Source: Hypomesus transpacificus
Lineage: Eukaryota; Chordata; Actinopteri; Osmeriformes; Osmeridae
Direction: 5' to 3'
Length of the DNA stretch: 64,000 nt
NCBI RefSeq assembly: GCF_021917145.1
Contig: NC_061081.1
Span: 9,838,576-9,902,575, forward strand
Below are positions 55,301-64,000 of the stretch, piece after piece. The notes beneath the pieces are model-generated. The model worked only from the letters and a program-made list of their open reading frames with translations. It was not told where the DNA came from and did no database searches. Positions within the stretch are counted from its first letter, which is position 1, and each line of letters begins with the position of its first letter. Position numbers and translations under genes: made by a program.

Positions 55301-58300
55301 GTAATGGGAGCAGCTGTGGTAGTTGTAGGGGCAGCTGTGGTTGTAGTGGGAGAAGCTGTTGTAGTTGTAGGTGCAGTTGATGTAGTTGTAGGAGCCTCTG
55401 TTGTAGTTGTGGGGGCAGCTGTGGTTGTAGTGGGAGCAGCTGTGGTGGTTGTAGGGGCAGCTGGGGTGGTGGTTGGCGCAGCTGTGGTTGTAGTCGGAGC
55501 AGCTGTGGTTGTAGTGGGGGCATCTGTGGTGGTTGTAGGGGCAGCTGTGATTGTAGTGGGAGCAGCTGTGGTAGTTGTATAGGGGGCTGCAGTTGTAATC
55601 GGACTAGCTGTTGTAGTTGTAGGGGCAGCTGTGGTTGTAGTGGGAGCTGCTGTGGTTGTAGTAGGAGCATCTGTCGTTGAAGTGGGTGCAGCTGTGGTTG
55701 TAGCGGGAGCATCTGTGGTTGTTGTTGAAGCCTCTGTGGTAGTGGTTGGAGCAGCTGTGGTTGTAGTGGGAGCAGCTGTTGTAGTTATAGGTATAGCTGT
55801 GTTTGTAGTGGGAGCAGCTGTGGTTGTTGTTGAAGGCCCTGTTGTAGTTGAAGGGGCAGCTGTGGTTGTAGTGGGAGCAGCTGTGGTTGTAGTGGGAGCA
55901 TCTGTGGTTGTTGTTGGAGCAGCTTTGGTAGTTGTAGGGGCAGCTGTGGTTGTAGTGGGAGAAGCAGTGGTTGTAGTGGGAGCATCTGTGGTTGTTGTTG
56001 GAGCAGGTGTGGTAGTTGTAGGGGCAGCTGTGGTTGTAGTGGGAGAAGCAGTGGTTGTAGTGGGAGAAGCTGTGGTTGTAGTGGGAACAGCTGTGGTTGT
56101 AGTGGGAGCAGCTGTGTTTGTAGTGGGAGAAGATGTTGGAGCTGTTGGAGTCTCCGTGGTGGTTGTAGCGGCAGCTGTGGTTGTAGTGGGAGCAGTTGTA
56201 GTTGTAGGTGCAGCTGTGGTTGTTGTTGGAGCCTCTGTGGTAGTTGTTGGGGCAGCTGTGGTTGTAGTGGGAGCAGCTGTGGTTGTAGTGAGAGAATATG
56301 TGGTTGAAGTGGGAGCAGCAATGGTAGTAGTGGGAAAACCTGTGGTTGTAGTGAGAGCACCTGTGATTGTAGTGGGAGCAGCTATGGTTGTTGTTGGAGC
56401 AGCTGTGGTAGTTGTAGGGGCAGCTGGGGTTGTAGTGGGAGAAGCTGTTGTAGTTGCAGGTGCAGCTGTGGTTGTTGTAGGAGCCTCTGTTGTAGTTGTG
56501 GGGGCAGCTGTGGTTGTAGTGGGAGCAGCTGTGGTTGTAGTGGGAGAAGCTGTTGTGGTTGTAGGGGCGGCTGTGGTTGTAGTGGGAGCAGCTGTGGTAG
56601 TTGTAGGGGCAGCCGTGGTTGTAGTGGGAGAAGCTGTCGTAGTTATAGATGCAGCTGTGGTTGTTGTAGGAGCCTCTGTTGTAGTTGTGGGGGCAGCTGA
56701 GGTTGTAGTGGGAGCAGCTGTGGTTGTAGTGGGAGAAGCTGTGGTTGCAGTGGGAGCATCTGTCATTGAAGTGGGTGCAGCTGTGGTTGTAGTGGAAGCA
56801 GCCGTGGTTGTAGTGGGAGCAGCTGTGGTTGTAGTGGAAGCAGCTGTGGTTGTAGTGGGAGCATCTGTGGTTGTAGTGGGAGCAGCTATGGTTGTTGTGG
56901 GAACAGCTGTGGATGTTGTTGGAGCCTCTGTGGTAGTTGTTATGGAAGCTGTGGTTGTAGTGGGAGAAGCTGTGGTTATAGTGGGAGCATCTGTCGTTGA
57001 AGTGGGTGCAGCTGTGGTTGTAGTGGGAGCAGCTGTGGTTGTAGTGGGAACATCTGTGGTTGTAGTGGAAGCAGCTGTGGTTGTAGTGGGAGCATCTGTG
57101 GTTGTAGTGGGAGAAGCTGTGGTTGTTCTTTGAGCCTCTGTGGTAGTTGTAGGTGCAGCTGATGTTGTTGTTGGAGCCTCTGATGTAGGTGCAGCTGTGG
57201 TTGTAGTGGGAACAGCCGTTGTTGTAGTTGGAGACTCTGTGGTAGTTGTAGGTGCAGATGTGGTTGTAGTGGGAGTAGCCGTTGTTGTTGTTGGAGCTTC
57301 TGTTGTAGTTGTTTGGGCAGCTGTGGTTGCAGTTGGAGAAACTTTGGTTGTTGTTGGAGCCGCTGTTGTAGTTGTAAGTGAAGCTGTGGTCGTTTTTGGA
57401 GCCTCTGTTTTAGTCGTTGGGGTGGCTGTGGTAGTAGTGGGAAAAGCTGTGGTTGAAGTGGGAACAGCTGTGGTTGTTGTTGGTTTAGCTGTGGTTGTTG
57501 TTGAAGCCTCTGTGGTAGTTGTTGGGACAGCTGTGGTTGTAGTGGGAGCAGCGGTTGTAGTTGTAGGTGCAGATGTGGTTGTAGTGGGAGCAGCTGTGGT
57601 TATTGTTGGACCCTCTGTGGTCGTTGTTTGGACAGCTGTGGTTGTAGTGGGAGCAGCTGTGGTTGTTGTTGGACCCTCTTTGGTAGTTGTTGGGACAGCT
57701 GTGGTTGAAATGAGAGCAGCTGTGGTTGTAGTGGGAGCAGCTGTAGTTGTAGTGGGAGCGTATGTGGTTGTAGTGGGAGCAGCTGTTGTTGTAGTGGGAG
57801 CAGGTGTTCTAGTAATAGTTGCAGCTGTGGTTGTAGTGAGAGCAGCTGTGGTTGTTGTTGGGGCCTCTGTGGTAGTAGTTGGAAAAGCTGTGATTTTATT
57901 GGGAAAAGCTGTGGTTGTAGTGGGAACAACTGTGGCTATTGTTGGAGCCTCTGTGGTAGTTGTAGGGGCAGCTGTGGTTGTAATGGAAGCAGCTGTGGTT
58001 GTTTGAGCCTCTGTGGTAGTTGTTGGGACAGCTATGGTTGTATTGGGAGCAGCCGTGGTTGTAGTGGGAGCAGAAGTGGTTGTAGTTGGAGCAGCTGTGG
58101 TTGTTGTAGGGGCAGCTGTGGTTATGGGTGGAGCAGCAGTTGTAGTTGTACGTGCAGCTGTGATTGTTAATGGAGACCTTGTTGTAGCTGTAAGGTCAGC
58201 TGTGGTAGGAGTGGGAAATACTGTGGTTGTAGTGGGAACAGCTGTTGTAGTTGTAGCTGCAGCTGTGGTTGTTGTTGGAGCCTCAGTTGTAGTTGTAGGT

Positions 58301-59262
58301 GAAGCTGTGGTTGTTGTTGGAGCCTTTCTGGTAGTTGTTGGGGCGGCTGTGGTAGTGGTAGAAGCAGTGGTAGTTGTAGGTTCAGCTGTGGTTGTAGTGG
58401 GAGCAGCTGAGGTTGTAGTGGGAGAAGCTGTGGTTGTTCTTTGAGCCTCTGTGGTAGTTGTAGGTGCAGCTGATGGTGTTGTTGGAGCCTCTGATGTAGG
58501 TGCAGCTGTGGTTGTAGTGGGAGCAGCCGTTGTTGTAGTTGGAGACTCTGTGGTAGTTGTTGGTGCAGATGTGGTTGTAGTGGGAGTAGCCGTTGTTGTT
58601 GTTGGAGCTTCTGTTGTAGTTGTTTGGGCAGCTGTGGTTGCAGTTGGAGAAGCTTTGGTTGTAGTGGGAGAAGCTGCAGCAGTTTTAGGTTCAGCTGTGG
58701 TTGTAGTGGGAGAAGCTGTGGATGTTGTTGGAGCCTCTTTGGTAGTTGCAGCTGTGGCTGTAGTAGGAGCAGCTGTTGTCGTTGGACTCTCTGTTGTAGT
58801 TGTTGGGGCAGCTGTAGCAGTTGTAGGTTCAGCTGTGTTTGTAGTACGAATGGCTGTTGTTGTTGTTGGAGCCTCTGATGTAGTTGTAGGTGCAGCTGTG
58901 GTTGTAGTGGGATTAACCGTTGTTGTAGTTGGAGACTCTTTGGTAGTTGTAGGAGCAGATGTGGATGTAGTGGGAGCAGCCATGGTTGTTGGAGCCTCTG
59001 TTGCGGTTATAGGTGCAGCTGATGTTGTAGGAACGGCTGTTGTTGTTGGAGCCTCTGTTGTAGTTGTTGGGTTAGCTGAGGTTGTAGTGGGAGCAGCTGT
59101 GGTTGTACTGGGAGAAGCTGTGGTTGTGGTTGGAGCCTCTGTGGTAGTTGCAGGGACAGTTGTAGTTGTAGGTGCAGTAGTAGTTTTGGTAGCCGCTGTG
59201 GTTATTTGAGCCTGTGTGGTTGTTGTCATGACAGGAATCGTGAAAGGAAATAGAAGATACAT
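34359..59262 (-). CDS. Giant mucin exon of gene B (8,301 codons)
   Basis: An uninterrupted 24.9-kb exon coding for Thr/Pro-rich repeats ([28 protein letters not shown] and similar), expected to be densely O-glycosylated. The first ATG gives [19 protein letters not shown]. The exon ends in phase 1 at ACCACAG|GTATTACC and joins 34201 in frame. Repeats are nested: units of 2,625, 1,644, 1,791, 1,311 and 1,149 bp at 36.7-51.7 kb, and a 1,956-bp tandem pair at about 52.1-56.0 kb. All are multiples of three, so the frame survives. The acceptor-like TTTCAAG of genes A and D reads TTTCACG here, so the exon start is uncertain; the next AG is in CACACAG|GCTCAA. No signal peptide is visible. An assembly artefact in such sequence cannot be excluded, but the intact frame argues for a real gene. 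Confidence 0.82.
38783..51238 (-). repeat. Array of higher-order repeats in gene B mucin exon
   Basis: A landmark (plus-strand TGAGCCTCTGTGGTAGTTG then GGACAGCTATGG) recurs at 38783, 39932, 42557, 45182, 46973, 48617, 49928 and 51239, giving spacings of 1,149, 2,625, 2,625, 1,791, 1,644, 1,311 and 1,311 bp. The 1,791-bp unit is a 1,644-bp unit with an extra 147 bp around 46590-46740. Inside the longer units a segment of about 336 bp is itself duplicated (for example at 41645 and 41981). A further landmark copy at 58013 lies beyond the array. Confidence 0.88.
51560..52260 (-). repeat. Internal copy of the 3' end of gene B's mucin exon
   Basis: Matches about 34450-35150 at an offset of 17,106 bp, including the distinctive CACTTGATTTACTTGTAGG and TTAAGATCATAGGTGCAGC stretches. 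The exon therefore contains a copy of its own C-terminal segment two thirds of the way along, consistent with a very large internal duplication followed by further rearrangement. Confidence 0.75.
52080..55990 (-). repeat. 1,956-bp tandem duplication in gene B mucin exon
   Basis: Two adjacent copies offset by exactly 1,956 bp (for example 52587-53756 against 54543-55712). Edges are approximate. A third, more diverged relative lies near the 3' end of the same exon (about 35040-36700). The length is a multiple of three (652 codons). Confidence 0.82.
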
Positions 59263-60218
59263 TATTTCACAGTGAATTGCTTTGACTATAAAATGACTCA
59301 ACAAATACTTTAATGTGTAGTTTATGCTTATTTGTCGTTTTTAGCTGTTTCCCTACTGCCACAAGAAATTGTGTATCGGACTTACGTCTTTTTCATTTAA
59401 TTGTGTTCCCAATTGGGTTTAACATGAAAACATTACAAATATTTATTTTTAAACAAATAACAGTTGAGTTGACAAATTGTTGGAAACCTTTGCAATGACT
59501 CGACACACTTGACTTTGTGACATTTATTCTTTAATTTCATTTTAAAATGTGTACAACCTTGGCCATTGGACCAGCCACCCCCATTCAGCCTCTTTATATC
59601 TTCTTCTACAATCTCAGACTTTTTACATCTCTTCACCTTCCTTGTTTGATGGCTTTAGGTCTCCCAGATTGCCACCCACAAGCCATCTCGTGAAAGTACA
59701 TGAAAGTTACATTTTGTCTGGCTGAATGCTGTTTTCCAGTTAAATAAAATAAATATTAAAGAAAAGAATATATAATGAATTATAATTAAGAAAGTTCATG
59801 TTGAGAAATTACTATGCTAAATCAATATTTAGATTTTTCTCAAACTATTCAAAACTGTTCATACATTAAAAGCAAGTGTAAATAAATATAAATATGAATA
59901 ATGATAAACAACATAAGAATATTTGCATGACAGCAATTCAAGTGTTCAAGTGCATTTTTGAATATAGAATAGTTAAATCAAACATTGTTTTAAAACATTT
60001 TCATGACAATATATTATTTAAATAGCCTAATTACATGTTCTACTTGTTTCATGTTTTGCAGCATTGCATCGATGATTTGGTTGCACAAATTCCTTTAGTT
60101 ACAGGAATGCCTTTCAAAAGTATGTTATTTTTCTTTTCGTAATTCATTTGAATTTTTATACTTTTTAGGGGTTCTGCAATTTGATATGAAGGAAAGGGCC
60201 CAAAAAGTCTGAAAAGAT
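59263..60218. other. Intergenic spacer between genes C and B
   Basis: AT-rich spacer homologous to those upstream of genes A and D but with a deletion of roughly 90 bp near 59570. It contains the conserved minus-strand TATAAAG (59592-59598) and a donor-like AAAGAC|GTAAGT near 59390. The open frame 59433-59636 is a shortened, diverged counterpart of those at 5564-5920 and 30809-31072. No signal-peptide exon is recognised. Confidence 0.55.
59592..59598 (-). promoter_or_regulatory. Possible TATA box upstream of gene B
   Basis: Minus-strand GATATAAAGAGGCTG, the counterpart of the sites at 5834-5840 and 31028-31034, about 340 bp upstream of gene B's first ATG. This spacer copy is otherwise noticeably diverged, which makes retention of the TATA core slightly more suggestive than in the closer copies. 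Confidence 0.3.
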
Positions 60219-60448
60219 CTACATCAAAATGTACAGAAAGTTGACTAAAGTGATTGGTAGTAGAAAAGTGACCATATCTACAGGTTTGCTCCTTGCCATT
60301 GCACCGCTGGTGGTATGTGCTGTGGCAGTTTGAGTTGTTTGTGTTGTTGTACTGGTACTTGCAGCTGTACTTGTGGTTGTAGATGCTACTGTGGAATTAG
60401 TTGCCTCCACAGTTGTAGGAGTTACAGTACTGGAGGCAGTTGGTTCAG
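60219..60448 (-). CDS. Gene C last exon: Ser/Thr stalk and hydrophobic C-terminus
   Basis: Phase-1 exon after CCCACAATAG, about 77 residues: AEPTASSTVTPTTVEATN, a Thr/Ser stalk, MARSKPVDMVTF and the hydrophobic end LLPITLVNFLYILM, stop TAG. It is the same length as gene B's and retains the full hydrophobic tail missing in gene A. It is followed downstream by the spacer and then gene B. Confidence 0.82.
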
Positions 60449-60611
60449 CTATTGTGGGAAAAAATAAAAACATTGTTTCTACAATTTGCTTCCACAAAGT
60501 TATCAAGATGTTTGATTCATACAACATTTTCAATATACTGAGCTTGATAACATTTCTTTTTTTCCCAAATGTGAAAATAATGAAAATATTGACATTGTGA
60601 TCAGTACAAAC

Positions 60612-60757
60612 CTGCAACAATACTGCCAGTGATAACATTCAGGAAAACCAGGGATTCATTTAAAGATGTTTTTAATGAGTCTGCTGCACTGGTGATGCTT
60701 GGAACTACACTCTCATTATGGAATATCAAGTTGGCTGTGACACCCACTGACCCAGGC
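60612..60757 (-). CDS. Gene C SEA-domain exon 3
   Basis: A 146-nt exon, phases 2 to 1, bounded by CTTTTCAG|GCC and GTTGCAG|GTTTGT. It encodes WPGSVGVTANLIFHNESVV, SAADSLKTSLNESLVFLNV and TGSIVA. The GSVGV variant of the SEA self-cleavage turn is shared by all three complete copies, so it is a family trait rather than a lesion in one gene. Confidence 0.85.
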
Positions 60758-60863
60758 CTGAAAAGTAGAGATTCATAAATGGATTGTTAATCCTCAAGCA
60801 ATAGAGCATGAATACATTGAAAGAGCCAACATGAACCTAAATCTCCTGTCACAGATCACTTAC

Positions 60864-60928
60864 CAAAATCCAATAATTATGCATCTCAGGAAAGTGAAAG
60901 GGTAACGCTTCCTGTATCCCCGATTCAG
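60864..60928 (-). CDS. Gene C SEA-domain exon 2
   Basis: A 65-nt exon, phases 0 to 2, from CTAG|CTGAATC to TTTTG|GTAAGT, encoding LNRGYRKRYPFTFLRCIIIGF. The protein is the same as in gene B's counterpart at 32246-32310. Confidence 0.85.
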
Positions 60929-61057
60929 CTAGAAGATATGATGAAAAAAATGGATTGATTATTGCACAGAGAACATATGAAAACATCAAGTATTGAAAAA
61001 TCAATGTCAAATAATTTTCTTATTGAATTGAAGCGATGGGTTTTAGATGAGAATTAC

Positions 61058-61444
61058 CTCAGTTGTGACATTGCCAGCCAGTTCTTGATATTGCGACGAC
61101 TTTGGGTTGTTGTATTCAACAATGAAAACCCGCACCAAACGCATCCTCAGAAATAGGTAACCCTCATTTGGCTGAGGGGGGTCTGTCGATGCGACTGTGC
61201 TAGTGGTGGTTAATCTGGTAGTGCTAGAAGTTTGTGTCGCAAGGATAGCTGTTGTGGTTGTGGATGTAGTTGATTGTGGTAGAGAAGTTGGGGCTTTTGT
61301 GATACTTGTATTTAGTGTGACATTTGGGGTTGAGATTGCCATTGTGGTGTGTGCAGTAGCCATGGTTGATGCCATTGTTAAAGATGTGTCAGTTGTAGAT
61401 GAAAATGTTGTAGATGCCTGACTGACAGTTGGTGAACTAGTTAT
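61058..61444 (-). CDS. Gene C SEA-domain exon 1 with short Thr/Ser-rich leader
   Basis: A 387-nt exon, phase 0 to 0, giving the same protein as gene B's 32440-32826 (ITSSPTVSQ..., PPQPNEGYLFLRMRLV, VEYNNPKSS, NVTTE). As in gene B, it cannot be joined directly to the phase-1 end of the upstream giant exon (62977) without an immediate stop. Its 5' partner exon is not identified. Confidence 0.8.
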
Positions 61445-62622
61445 CTGGAAAAGACAAAAGAAGATTGGATAAATTAGTTGTTGAAAGAACATAATTTGAT
61501 CACCATATGTTTAACATGTAGGAGTTCAAATCATGTCTTCATGTTTAGTTTTGATGCATGCATATCATTCTAACATTGTATATAGAATGTTGTGATTAAG
61601 ACTGATTACAAGAAAACCTTACAGAGACTAGGCTTTGCCTGTGTTGAGGGAATAATCTCCTTCAATGCACTGGTTAGGGCACATTAGACTTGGAATAAAC
61701 ATGACATAAACATTGTAATTCATCCTTACATTAAATGTAGAATCCTTGAAGCAATAATCTGACTCTTTGAAGACGTTTCACTCAAAGTAGCATTGATGTT
61801 GTCAGAGTGGATGAAAAAAAACTGGATGTCCTACTGCATCTGGTCGCATTTTACAGTATATAAAGCAGCATGCTTTTCTTGCTATTCCGACCCACAGCGC
61901 TCTGCGCAGTGTAAGATACGTCACATTAACATAACTACATACACGACAAAGTAACAGCAGCAGCGCTCTGCTGATTGTCCTGGTTAGCTACGCATAGTTT
62001 TGTATCAGATGGCTGAGCGGTTAGGGAGTCGGGCTATTAATCAGAAGGTTGTTGTTTTAATTCCTGGCCGTGCCAAATAACATTGTGTTCTTGGGCAAGG
62101 AACTTCGCCCGACTTGCCTTGTGGAGAATGTACCTGTACTTACTGTAAGTCGCTCTGGATAAGAGCGTCTGCTAAATGACTAAATGTAAATGTATCTCCA
62201 AGTAAAACGTTTTTTTGCCGCCACAATTTTTTCAACATTTTGCGTAACAAACTTTGAGAGATGTACTATATGAGCAAGTCAGTCAAAGTTCAAGGTGCGA
62301 TATTATTATAAAGTGTTTTGCCCCAATTGCATGCATACTTAATGCAACAGTACATACTTTGTATGGCCAGCAGCAATATACTAAATGTAAAAGAAAAGTG
62401 TGCGATTTAAGATACAGGGCCAACTCACTGTAAATTGTAGTTAACAGGCGAACCGATATTTGTTAGGAAACATTACATCATGGTAAGTGTCTTTAATAAT
62501 AAGTAACTAATTTTAAATTGAACTATATTTTGTATATTCTGTTCATATATACATGTACTTTCTGGCTGTATATATACACATACAGTACATATACACACAG
62601 TCAGACAAATCATATACATGAA
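61445..62622. other. Non-coding gap between the gene C tail exon and SEA set
   Basis: Near-identical to 32827-34004 at an offset of 28,618 bp. It contains the SINE at 62007-62190 and no recognisable exon. Confidence 0.55.
62007..62190 (+). mobile_element. tRNA-derived SINE between gene C exons
   Basis: Orthologous insertion to 33389-33572, with the same TGTATC duplication and stem-loop tail. A single base in the body (ACCTGT against ACTTGT) separates the two as read by eye. Confidence 0.88.
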
Positions 62623-62819
62623 TTATATTAGGAATTGTAAACAAATTATTTGGACTTTAATTATTGGGAGGGAAAACTGAAAGTTCGTGAAAAATAGTAA
62701 AGTGACCGCAAGTTTGGGTCTTTCTCTTGCCATAATGCTGTCAGAAGTGGTTTGAATGGCGGATGATGTCAAACTTGTGATGCTTGTCGAAGAAGCAATT
62801 GTGGTAGAAGATGGCAGTT
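62623..62819 (-). CDS. Gene C alternative C-terminal exon with hydrophobic tail
   Basis: The same 197-nt exon as 34005-34201, accepting the phase-1 end of the giant exon at 62977 across a 157-bp intron. It encodes ELPSSTTIASSTSITS, MARERPKLAVTLLFFTNF and a hydrophobic C-terminus. It would give gene C's mucin a membrane or GPI-like tail without a SEA domain. Confidence 0.7.
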
Positions 62820-62976
62820 CTGTGAAAAAATAATATTTGTTTGAATACACATTTTAATTCAATGACCAACTTCTTGCAAAGCATCTACATTATATTTCCT
62901 TTTTTTGGAAGCTGCAGTACAGTGACAGGAGCTGATGTTTTGATTCATATTAATTAACTTCTCATTTTGGTAATAC

Positions 62977-64000
62977 CTGTGGTGGTTGAAATGGTAGGAG
63001 AATTTGTAGTTTGAACAGCTGTGATTGTTGTTGAAGACACTGTAGTTATTATGGGAGAAGCTGTGGTTGTAGTGGGATCAGCTGTTGTAGTTGTTGGTGC
63101 AGCTGTGGTTGTTGCTGGAGCTTCTGTGGTGGTTGTAGGGGCAGGTGTGGCTGTAGTGGGAGCACTTGATTTACTTGTAGGTGCAGTTGTGGATGTTGTT
63201 GGAGCGACTGTGGTAGTTGTAGGTGCAGATGTGGTTGTAGTGGGAGCAGCTGTTACTGTTGTTTGAGCCTCTGTTAAGATCATAGGTGCAGCTGATGTAG
63301 ATGTAGGGGCAGCTGTGGCTGTAGTGGGAGCAACTGTTGTAGTTGTAGGTGCAGCTGTGGTTGTTGTTGGAACCTCTGAGGTAGTTGTTGGAGCAGCTGT
63401 TGTTATAGTGGGAGCAGCTGTGGTAGTAGTGGGAGAAAATGTGGTTGTAGTGAGAGCAGCTGTAGTAGTAGTGGGAGGACCTGTGGTTGTAGTAGGAGCA
63501 GCTGTTTTAGTTGTAGGTACAGCTGTGGTTGTAGTTGGAGAAGATGTTGGAGCTGTTGGAGCCTCTGTGGTGGTTGTAAGGGCAGCTGTGGTTGTAGTGG
63601 GAGCAGCTGTGGTAGTTGTAGGGGCAGCTGTGGTTGTAGTGGGAGCAGCATTGGTTGTAGTGGGAGCATATATGGTTGTAGTGGGAGCACCTGTTGTAGT
63701 TGTAGTGGGAGCAGCTGTGGTAGTTGTAGAGGGAGCTGTAGTTGTAATGGGAGCAGCTGTTGTAGTTATAGGGGCAGCTGTGGTTGTAGTGGGAGCAGCT
63801 GTGGTTGAAGTGGGAGCATCTGTGGTTGTAGTGGGAGAAGCTGTTGTGGTTGTAGGGGCAGCTGTGGTTTTAGTGGGAGCAGCTGTGGTAGTTGTAGATG
63901 CAGCTGTGGTTGTTGTAGGAGCCTCTGTTGTAGTTGTGGGGGCAGCTGAGGTTGTAGTGGGAGCAGCTGTGGTTGTAGTGGGAGAAGCTGTTGTGGTTGT
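62977..64000 (-). CDS. Giant mucin exon of gene C (3' end only, runs off window)
   Basis: The last roughly 341 codons of a Thr/Pro-rich mucin exon that enters from beyond base 64000. It ends in phase 1 at ACCACAG|GTATTACC. It matches gene B's exon end (34359-35382) at an offset of 28,618 bp with almost no differences; one visible change is GTAGAGGGAG at about 63727 against GTAGGGGGAG. It is expected to be O-glycosylated like its paralogues. Confidence 0.8.

Larger units (their letters stand above)
60948..64000. repeat. Near-identical segmental duplication, partner of 32330-35382
   Basis: This stretch repeats 32330-35382 at a constant offset of 28,618 bp. Only about four substitutions were seen by eye (near 61845, 61906, 62132 and 63727), and no indels. 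Left of about 60948 / 32330 the copies diverge abruptly, with indels and many substitutions. The duplication continues off the right edge. Confidence 0.88.

Noticed and set aside
34403-59209. CRISPR-like or satellite interpretation of the tandem repeats
   Set aside because: The repeats are contiguous coding heptads without spacers, in frame over 25 kb, with introns and a SEA domain nearby.

Overview
The window looks like teleost fish DNA. All coding sequence is eukaryotic, on the minus strand, and split by short GT-AG introns of about 90-310 bp. It carries three forward tRNA-derived SINEs, plus one reversed copy, whose shared 3' tail is common in teleosts. It holds four tandem paralogous stretches of a giant threonine/proline-rich mucin family. 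No species can be named from the sequence alone.

Layout, right to left in the direction of transcription. Gene C (partial, 64000 to 60219): the end of a giant mucin exon (62977-64000), a hydrophobic C-terminal exon (62623-62819), then a separate SEA-domain set (61444 to 60219). Gene B (59262 to 31632): a 24.9 kb uninterrupted mucin exon (34359-59262), the same hydrophobic tail exon (34005-34201), then a SEA set (32826 to 31632). Gene A (28676 to 6682): a 21.0 kb mucin exon (7629-28676) that reads straight into the SEA domain, then three small exons (7475-7539, 7017-7162, 6682-6884). Gene D (5446 to beyond base 1): the 5' end of another giant mucin exon, open to the window edge. About 1 kb of homologous spacer separates the genes; the copy upstream of gene A carries a 1.94 kb insertion.

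The giant exons encode thousands of residues of T-T-T-T-A-A-P / T-T-T-T-E-A-P type repeats, expected to be densely O-glycosylated. They have no in-frame stop over 21-25 kb and are built from nested higher-order repeats whose lengths are all multiples of three. The SEA domain (start of domain / middle / FWPGSVGV segment) is followed by a short Ser/Thr stalk and a C-terminal hydrophobic stretch like a GPI signal or single membrane anchor. The inferred product is a very long surface-anchored or shed mucin.

The most informative oddities are: a 5,907-bp higher-order repeat present twice in gene A; two mutually incompatible 3' ends in B and C; a premature stop that removes the hydrophobic tail of A; a 28,618-bp tandem duplication with a sharp edge of near-identity; and no recognisable signal-peptide exon for any gene.
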